This document shows, in pieces, positions 56,001 to 64,000 of a DNA stretch of 64,000 bases (its first letter is position 1; each line of letters begins with the position of its first letter). A model generated the notes under the pieces. It did no database searches, had not been told where the DNA came from, and worked only from the letters and a program-made list of their open reading frames with translations. Location: assembly GCF_910592395.1 (NCBI RefSeq), contig NC_088322.1, positions 15,679,431 through 15,743,430 on the forward strand. The letters run 5' to 3'. Source of the DNA: Lineus longissimus. Taxonomy: Eukaryota; Nemertea; Pilidiophora; Heteronemertea; Lineidae. The translations under genes and the position numbers were made by a program.

Positions 56001-59000
56001 TACCTTCATTTTGTCATCAGCTCAATTACAAACAACAGTGGAATCTCCCTTAGCCCACACCTTTGTAAAGAGGTCACCCTCTTTATCAAGAACGGTAATT
56101 TTGGTCCCAAATGGGTCGTTTCTATGTGATTTGACCTATAACATCAGGGCACTTGAGGACCAAGGAGAGCACTGTGAGCTCTATGTGAGAGGATTATCAC
56201 AAACTGCTAAAACTATATGTGAGAAAGTTAATTGACAACACAGCCTTTCATTCACAGGTTTAACATCAGATATGTGAACCATGTCACCTTTACACGGGAA
56301 GAAAAGTTTCACCTTATATCACAGCTACTGATGTGTTAGCTCTGATTGGACGCATCAATCAAGTTTTGAGTTAGAAACACCATGAACCCAGATTACCGAG
56401 AGGTGCGGTGCCGGCTAAGGTCAGATGACATATTATCGCCAGTCATGTCATGACGTTATCTCAAATGAAAAATCAGACGATAATATGGATGACGTGGCAA
56501 TAATATGTCATCTGATGTTGCATGTCAAGTGAAGATAGACTTCAATATTGGTATGGTCGTTATAACACAGATTTACAACTCGCATGGTAGATTCAATTTC
56601 ATTCCGCAAATATCTATCGTTAGCCTCAATTGGTAAAAATATTCTTCTGAGGATCTGTCCTAGATTTTTTAAGGAGATTTTTCCAAATTTTGTTCAGTTT
56701 CAATTCAAAATTTCTTTTCCATGTCCACACCATACAATGAATATTGAATTGAGAGCCATGCCAATATTGATAGTAAAGCACTCAGATTTGAGAAGAAACA
56801 GATTGAATAAGACAGAATGATTCCCAAGAGCAAGAAAATCAGACCAAAGATCTTTGACCCGAGCGTTGGATAAGTTCCTATTTAGGCCTACATTGCCCCG
56901 GCAAAGTGACCCCAAAACAAGATAGCTGAGCTTACCAGTTTGGTCTGACTATGCTTTTATGAGTTCATATAAGAGGCTTGCCCCTGCTGCAAACTCTTTC
57001 AGTTCTTGCTTTTGAGAACCAATTTGTCTTAATCTGTGATGCACCGAGCCTTAGCACTGTTTTCAATCCATGCGGTACAGACTGTAAACCACAAGATTTG
57101 CGTGCCAATTTATTTTTGTGATTCACGAAATTTTCAAGAAAAATTTCTAAAAAAAAAAAAATTCCTTTTTGGTGGATTACAAAATTCTTTTAGATTTTTC
57201 CAATAAAAAAATTTTTTTGTCATTTTTTGTGAGTCGAAAGTTATTTGCTAATCTACAAAAAAATAAAATGGACGTGAAAATGTGTCTGGCTACAGTATGC
57301 TGTACAAAGGTGGCGACATCTTACTGTGCACATCATAGTCTATAGATATGGGCGATATCAGGGTCGACGTTGGCTTCCGAAGGCTCAGCGTCCCGCAACA
57401 GAATGAAATATCTATCTACACTTTTAGATAACTTTGCCTCCATTACTTCATAATGCTGTAAAAAATCATGGAAAATAGTGAAAATAAGTTTGATTCTTTT
57501 GCGGCCTCTTTTTCTATTTCTGCTGTAATCAAATGGAGAACTTGGACAAGATTGAGAAAAGTCGGAGAACTGGTAAAGAACAAAGAAGAAAAATTGACCA
57601 AAAATTCGATAATTTTGTTCACATTGCTGAAGGTTGCCTATAGATACCTTGGCCTTGCTTGGAAGGCTATAAACCATGGTTAATGAATTGATGGTTATCA
57701 CCACCATCTGACCACCAGGTCTATAAGACACTGTGCTCTCCCGAGGGTGCCAGTTAAGCTCCAACATGGTTGTCTCCATTCAATTTGACCTCTCTAATCA
57801 GGAGACCTCTCTATTAAGGAACACATCCATCAGACACGAGAGTGTTCTTAACAGAGCAGTTCTACTTTATAACCATGGCCAGTCCAAAAGGAGGCAAAAT
57901 TTTCTGCTCAAATAATTTTTCTGTGAAATTTTTCACACAAATTTGCAAATTGGTAGACAACGACTTTCAGATTGAAGAAAACAGCTTGAAAAGTCCTCCC
58001 ATTTTCATACTTGTACAGTCTTCCACTCACAAACACTGACCGACTGAAACTACACAGAGAATGGCCAGGATCTAAAGCTTATAAGCTCAAATCAACTCTT
58101 TCAGCAAGTGACTGGCGATATCATTTCGAAATGACACATAAAACAGGAATATGTAACATTGAGGAGGTCTTAATTGCCCCGATTGATGGGAGAGCAGAGG
58201 TAAAACAGATTTGGCAATAAGAGGAGAAAATTGGAAGTTGTAAATGAGAGATGATCTGTTTTGACTAACCTGTAAGAATTCTCCCAAGTCCACTTCACCG
58301 TTACGATTCAGATCGACTTCGTTTAAGATTTCACGAAGTTGATCCTCTGTCACTTTCTCACCAATTTTCTGTAATTTCAAAGAAAAACATACACAGGTTA
58401 CGCTAAAGCCTCCGGAATCACACAATTTGGAAATTTCTCAAAATGAACTATCCCTCAAACACTGAAGAAACCATGTCAACAGAGAGTGGTTTCACATACC
58501 TTAAAGTAGCGCCTTAGATCATTAACAGTGATGTATCCCTTGTCGTCATAATCAAGAGACTTGAATCTGGCCACGTAGCGGTTGATTTCCTCCTTGGTGA
58601 AGTTGATGGGGACGTTCTGTGACTGCAGTTTAAGATTCAGACCCATCTCCTTGGAGAGGAACCTCCTGGCCCAGGCAACGTCATGCTGCACGGAAATATA
58701 GAGGAGATATGTAAACCCTTCTTCTGTGTGAGGTCTTATTGCAAGACACAACAGTAGGACACCAATTAAGGTTATTCCCTATCATTTTAGGCTTCATGGT
58801 CCTATTACAAGTTTGGTAACCATCAGGCTTTACATTTACCCACTGTGAGGGATCTCTAGCCTGCCCCCGGGTACGGGATTCTTGTTTCTTGCTCTAGCCC
58901 AACCCCTTGGCCATGCAACCTACCTCCTGCCTGGCTTTGCTCCAGCCCAACTCCTTTGCCATGATCTCCACAATCCTTGGCAACACCTCCTCTGCAGCAT

Positions 59001-62000
59001 GAGCATTCAGGAACGCGAGCCTCGTCCTTCGTGCGATGATATCAATGGCAGTGGCTGCATACTCTCGGCAAGCGTAGATGACCTCGGCCTCGAGGTACGG
59101 ATACTCAGGGTGGAGACGCCGACCCGTGATTGGCCAACGTTTACCCGTCAGATTGCATAGCTTGGCAACTTTGAAGGCTTTGTCACCATACGTGTTGGCT
59201 AAATGCTGAGCAACCTGCAACCGATGATGGAAAGTTCTATGTACGGTGACAGTCACACAAGTCAAGTTACTGGCCTTCAAGACAACATTTGCTTGTTAAA
59301 AATTCTGCCTGGCGACTCTGTTTCACTTCATTCTCTTCATACTGTTTGGTGACAGACTCATTCTGAAATAAGGGACTTTTTTTATAAAGAACTATAACCT
59401 CTCGCCTGCCTTGGCATTGATAGAGATTCTCACTGTTGAGTCCCAGCACTATGACCCTGCTGTGAACATCAAGAGGTCAAGTCTGGGTTCTCCCAGGACT
59501 GGAAGCCATGCTCTACTGCCTCCTCTAAAGACCAGGCAATCAACTAGCAATAGACATACCTTGGGGGGCTCGAACCACCAAGATAAACCAAGCAAACTTA
59601 CCTCATTCTCGAGTCCAAAATCTTGCACTAACCGTATGAAGAGCGTAGGTGACCAACCATGAGCACCATCTAGGAGAAGACCTTTTGTTCGACACGAATA
59701 TTCCGTGTTTAATTTGCATACTTCTATAGCTTTCTCTAAGGTTTCTTCTGCCATGCTGCGATATGTGGTCCACTTCCCACCTTGATGGAGAACATCAAAG
59801 GAACAACGATTACCAAGGGAATCACTCTCATGAACTACAGGATTCAATCATACGAATCTGAGTCTGACTCCTTGCCAAGTCACTTCTTAGCTTCTCATGG
59901 TAAGGTCCAATGAGCTTTGTGATAGAACAGCTGGACTCGGTTTTTCAAAATCACAGCAGCATAACAGAGTCTTTAAGTCTTGACTTGAAAAGTTTTAATC
60001 GGATCAACTGGAAGGGATTACATCTTGAATGATATTTAACATAACTGTTAGGAATAATGAGAATTTTGTGATTTTGACCGACCGGCCCAGTGCTATTGAT
60101 AATACAGTAGAGGTCGGAAAGATGGCGTTACCTGCTATAGTTACGAGGTTGCTATCACTAACGTCTATCACATGGTTCCTGGCGATCGATTGAGTGTCGC
60201 CTTTACTGGGATCACTGACTAATGGACGAATACCACTCCAGGCAGAGAGAACATCACCACGACGAACTGTCCAAATAAACAAGTTTTAAGGTTATTCTTT
60301 ATTGAGACATGCTAATTCAAACTCTATACCAACATTTAGGCCAAACATTTTTTTCACCAAAACTGTGGGAAAAAACACTTTTTTAGGAAAAGTTTCATTT
60401 TTGTCCAAAAAATTTTTTCCATCAAAAATTTTTTTTTAATTTCCAAAAAAAAATTCACCAAAAAAGGTTGCTCCTTAATATTTGATATTTTTTTAGAAAA
60501 AATTTTTTTGTGAATTTTTTCAGAAAAATTTTACTGTGATTGACCTACCTTGGACATCAGGAGAAAGATAGTTCTTCACTTCATTCAAAATGAACTCAAT
60601 TTCTTTCTCGGTTGGCTGTGGGTTGTCTGACACTTCACATGGGGTGTCCGTCGTACCGGCTATAGTGCTCTTCTGCCAAGGGAGGAAGAAAATGACCCGG
60701 CCATCACTTGTGGCAGGATCAAGAAGTCCCATTCTCTCAGGACTACAAGGAAAATATTTTGTTTTAACAACTTTTTCACAGTCGACCAGTGTATTCTAAT
60801 GTTTGATCACAGATTATGGTTTGCTGGGTGAATGCCACTTTACATTCAACTGTCTGGCTGGATAGGTTGTGTCCCAATATAACCTGTAGCAATGGTTTAT
60901 TTACTGATGAAAATATCAACGTTCTACAAACCTGTAGTAATCTGGCAAGACGATATGTACACCGGAGCTCGGTGAACAGATTTTTCTGGTTTTATGGTCG
61001 TCCATTTCTCGTATAAAGTCAGTGTATGGACCAGTTGCATTTATGACACATTTTGCTCTGACTCGATGAACCTCATCTGGAAAGGAGGCAGAGATCATGA
61101 GTTTGGAATCTGAAGGAGTGTGGCAGCATGACATCAGAGGTTTGATACCTCACACTGACACTTTGCCTCGTTCTTTGACAAGTAGCTTCCAATAGACTCC
61201 TCCTGCCTGGTCAAAGATGGCAGAATACCTGACCAATAACTGTCATTTCCACTTGGGGAAAACAACAGTGGCATACAAGAAGTGCTGACATGACCAAGGC
61301 AGGAGGAAGAAATCCGCGTTGGTTTCATCTCATCATGTGAGCCATGCTGCGAATATCAGTAAGACGCAACCTCTTCTCAAGACTTAAGAGAGCAGAAGGA
61401 AGGACAGACCATACCAGTGATCCTGTCTTTGACAATAGCACCGCACACCACCTCCTTCCCATTCTCATCCTTCTCTTTGATCAAGTCAATCACCTGCGTG
61501 TGGTTACAGATGGTTGCTCCCATCTTGACGGCCGTGATAGCGATGGACAGGTTCATCCTCGCATCGTTATGTTGACCTGGAACAAAGTGTAAATCTATTA
61601 GACACTGTTGCTTTCAGAAAGAGTACTCTTTAAAGAGGAGAGTCTTCACCACTGTCTTGAAACCTGCCACAGAACCACTCTCATGCTGAAACAATTCTGT
61701 TGAAAGTCTGTGTTGGAAGCAAACCAATACCACTCTTGATGAATGTGTGTCGCACAACGGCCCTATGTCTCACGCCCGTGTCGTCTACATCCTCATTGGC
61801 CCTGAATCCTGACCTGGCCTACCTACCATCGTAATAGACTATAGCTCCCACTAGTGCATCTCTCTTCCTGACCTGGCCTACCTACCATCGTAATAGACTA
61901 TAGCTCCCACTAGTGCATCTCTCTTCCTGACCTGGCCTACCTACCATCGTAATAGACTATAGCTCCCACTAGTGCATCTCTCTTCCTGACCTGGCCTACC

Positions 62001-63743
62001 TACCATCGTAATAGACTATAGCTCCCACTAGTGCATCTCTCTTCCTGACCTGGCCTACCTACCATCGTAATAGACTATAGCTCCCACTAGTGCATCTCTC
62101 TTCCTGACCTGGCCTACCTACCATCGTAATAGACTATAGCTCCCACTAGTGCATCTCTCTTCCTGACCTGGCCTACCTACCATCGTAATAGACTATAGCT
62201 CCCACTAGTGCATCTCTCTTCCTGACCTGGCCTACCTACCATCGTAATAGACTATAGCTCCCACTAGTGCATCTCTCTTCAGCATCGGGAAGAGTTCAAG
62301 AGCCCGAGACTTGGACAGCAGGTAACTCGACTTCAGGATTTGCTTTCCTGCCACGAAATCGTACGCCTTGATCCCGGCCCAGAAGTACGGTACTTGCCAC
62401 CATCTGTAAATGAACAGAGATGATAAGACGAGAAAATCAAATTGACATGCCTTCAAAAGAAATGCTCAACATCAGGAGATGCTGTGGCCTAGTGGCTTGG
62501 ACTCTCGACTTGCGGTCATGAGGCCCCTGGTCTGAACCACTCTATGGGCGTTAGATTCTAAGCAGGTCTTTTTGTCTACTCTACTGTAGTTGATATCATG
62601 ACTTAAACATTCATCAACATCATCAGTTCTGCTGCAATGACAGATACCGCCATACATACTTGTAAACTGGGAGCATGATGGGTAGCGGGTAGGAGAGATG
62701 TGGTGCAATCTCCAACAGGTTGGCGCGCTCGAACAAGGCCTCCTTTACCATACGGTACTGGAAGAAAACAAATCATAATGACAATGAACTTCCTAGGCTG
62801 ACCAAAAACGGTCGGACTTCCTGGCAATAGAGTTACCTCAAACTATTTGCCAGTAATTTCAATCCAAGCTTTTGATAAAATAACTGTTCTAAGACAATCT
62901 GATGAACTTGTTAAGCTTCTAGTCGATACCTGTTCATAATCCAGGTTGAAGATGGCCTTCTGCAGATATCGGACCCCGCCATGGATTAGTTTGGTGCTGC
63001 GGCTACTCGTTCCAGAGGAGAAATCAAACTTTTCCACCATGGCAGTCTTCAGACCTGAAATTTAGATGAGGATTAAACCAACATTCCTTGCGTCTCTGAG
63101 ACTTTTATTGTACAGATTTTCTAACAAAACTATCTTCAACAGGCCTAAAAACATTTCTTCAAAAACCTTAAGAACCAAAGAGTGAATGTTATTAGCCAGT
63201 CCTCACAGGTACATTTATATGTATTGTATGTATCAAGAAAACAGATGAAGCAATTTGTGTAAGCAATAAGTCTTCAGTTTCTCTTGATGTAGGCTAAGTG
63301 ATACATTTCAAGGCCTACTTATCTTCCTGTAATATCATCGGCCTACAACATGAGTCTATACAGCTAGCATGCAGTACATAGATTTCTTAGCCTAACTGAA
63401 ATGATAATAAGCAAATCTAGCCTACATGTATCGCCACATGCCATGTATCTTGCACAAGTCAACTGTTTGAGGGTAACACTTAGTTAAATGTTGTCAGGCA
63501 GTGTTTACATTCCACCAAATTTTTGCTTTTTTCAACTTGTCTTTACACGTCATGATTACCTCGACTGACTGCATCCAGGGCACACCCTGACCCAGTCGCA
63601 CCGCCCCCTATCACCAGCACATCAAACTCCTCCGTATCCAAAGATTCAAACTGCTTTGCCCTCGTAGGTATCGGTGCGGTGGAGATCTTAGATTGTTCCT
63701 CAGCCGCCAAAACTTGGTGACCCTTCGCAGATGTGCTAATACT
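53048..63743 (-). CDS. GPD2: Mitochondrial glycerol-3-phosphate dehydrogenase (FAD, EF-hand), N-terminal exon(s) missing
   Basis: It oxidises glycerol 3-phosphate to dihydroxyacetone phosphate and passes electrons to ubiquinone at the outer face of the mitochondrial inner membrane (glycerol-phosphate shuttle). Thirteen exons, 5' to 3': 63560-63743, 62930-63054, 62660-62757, 62240-62403, 61415-61576, 60932-61076, 60549-60733, 60132-60266, 59602-59780, 58924-59214, 58500-58685, 58270-58368, 53048-53173; 2,079 nt, 692 residues, all phases consistent. Visible motifs: FAD Rossmann [109 protein letters not shown]. Two EF-hands follow: [12 protein letters not shown], and the canonical [12 protein letters not shown], which suggests calcium activation as in the animal family. 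The C-terminus ends in NRSGGGL. Animal GPD2 is about 725 residues, so roughly 30 residues (presequence) lie beyond 64000 or in an undetected exon. The border at 62240 is amplified as a minisatellite. Confidence 0.95.
56421..56515. mobile_element. MITE-like inverted repeat, 95 bp
   Basis: Arms 56421-56441 and 56495-56515 are reverse complements over 21 bp with one mismatch (TCAGATGACATATTATxGCCA). The interior also has self-complementary stretches (GTCATGTCATGAC; CGTTATC/GATAAT). This fits a small non-autonomous palindromic element or an RNA hairpin. Confidence 0.6.
57110..57260. repeat. A/T-rich tract in the last GPD2 intron
   Basis: Alternating A-runs and T-runs with AAAATTTTTTT wording, like those at 35885-36020 and 60340-60545. 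Confidence 0.5.
60340..60545. repeat. A/T-rich tract next to a GPD2 exon
   Basis: Repeated AAAAAATTTTTTxC and TTCACCAAAAA phrases fill most of the intron between 60266 and 60549. The tract ends only a few bases before the donor site at 60547-60548. Confidence 0.55.
61811..62280. repeat. 59-bp minisatellite made from a GPD2 exon/intron border, 8 copies
   Basis: Units start at 61811, 61870, 61929, 61988, 62047, 62106, 62165 and 62224, with no differences visible by eye. Read on the minus strand, each unit holds the last 41 bases of GPD2 exon 62240-62403 (coding [13 protein letters not shown] plus one base), its GTAGGTAG donor and an 18-bp spacer ending in CAG. The 62224 copy is the working exon end; the other seven lie in the following intron. 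Confidence 0.9.
62478..62545 (+). mobile_element. Possible tRNA-derived SINE head fragment
   Basis: A-box-like TGGCCTAGTGG (62485-62495) and B-box-like GGTCTGAACC (62529-62538) are spaced as in a tRNA, with a degenerate stem-loop between them. It lies in a GPD2 intron. The cloverleaf is not convincing, so a working tRNA is unlikely. Confidence 0.45.
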
Positions 63744-64000
63744 CTGAAAGAGAAGACAGGGAATGATAAGATGCTAAATTCAAAGATATTTCACACAAAC
63801 TGAGCGACACCCTCAAACAAGGATTTGACACAACATATAAATGGCAGCTTGAGAGTCAGAGACTAACATGACTCATAATAAGGCTGTGTTTTCTCAAAAG
63901 AGAGGTCCCAGTCCCACATGAGGGAGACTCAGAGAGCACTACTCAACATTCCATAAATGATGTACCTTCTAAAAACAAGGCTCAGCCTTTAAAGGCTATG
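63744..64000. other. GPD2 5' intron at the right edge
   Basis: Upstream of the acceptor at 63744-63745 I see no coding exon. A GTACAT donor-like string near 63962-63967 is preceded by sequence with stops in all three frames. The presequence exon is therefore expected outside the window. Confidence 0.55.

Larger units (their letters stand above)
53174..58269. other. Last intron of GPD2 (5.1 kb)
   Basis: It splits ..EFLQ from TMSA.. in phase 0. No supported gene lies inside; the open frames at 54489-54914 and 57333-57779 (minus) have no recognisable domain. An inverted repeat at 56421-56515 and an A/T-rich tract at 57110-57260 are listed separately. Confidence 0.7.

Noticed and set aside
57333-57779. 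A nested gene in the last GPD2 intron (148 codons, minus strand)
   Set aside because: No recognisable domain and only chance-like composition.
63960-64000. The GPD2 presequence exon at the right edge
   Set aside because: A GTACAT donor-like site exists, but all three frames before it contain stops.

Overview
The window is nuclear DNA of an animal, most likely a marine invertebrate. It has intron-rich genes with GT-AG splicing, a metazoan-type mitochondrial glycerol-3-phosphate dehydrogenase with two C-terminal EF-hands, CUB and Cys-rich extracellular modules, tRNA-derived repeats and a LINE tail. I cannot name the species from sequence alone.

Layout. (1) 79-38446, minus strand: one giant gene for a secreted Cys-rich protein. 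Joining 66 exons by GT-AG sites and codon phase keeps one open frame from a signal-peptide Met at 38446 to the left edge, about 6,453 residues, and the 3' end lies outside the window. The body is made of CPxGxYC-type repeats (Ephrin_rec_like/GCC2_GCC3-like). From about residue 1,900 on, these are organised in a super-repeat of about 690 residues: six clear copies and one decayed copy. Two landmark motifs stay exactly 55 residues apart in each clear copy. (2) 38447-40521: a 2.1 kb gap between divergent genes. (3) 40522-51374, plus strand: a five-exon gene for a 330-residue type I membrane protein with a signal peptide, one CUB-like domain, a TM helix and an acidic tail. Its first intron holds eight tandem copies of a unit of about 888 bp carrying a tRNA-like head; one copy is interrupted by the 3' end of a LINE. 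Its second intron holds a 31/62-bp minisatellite. (4) 53048-63743, minus strand: GPD2, 13 exons, complete at the C-terminus and missing only the N-terminal presequence exon(s). It is convergent with the CUB gene. One of its exon/intron borders has been amplified into a 59-bp minisatellite of eight copies, each carrying the splice donor.

How the genes relate. The giant gene and the CUB membrane gene are head-to-head, so they may share regulation; both products enter the secretory pathway. GPD2 is an unrelated housekeeping enzyme of the mitochondrial inner membrane. The most unusual items are the super-repeat architecture of the giant protein with its falling number of introns per copy, the exon-border minisatellite in GPD2, and the intronic tandem tRNA-like array.
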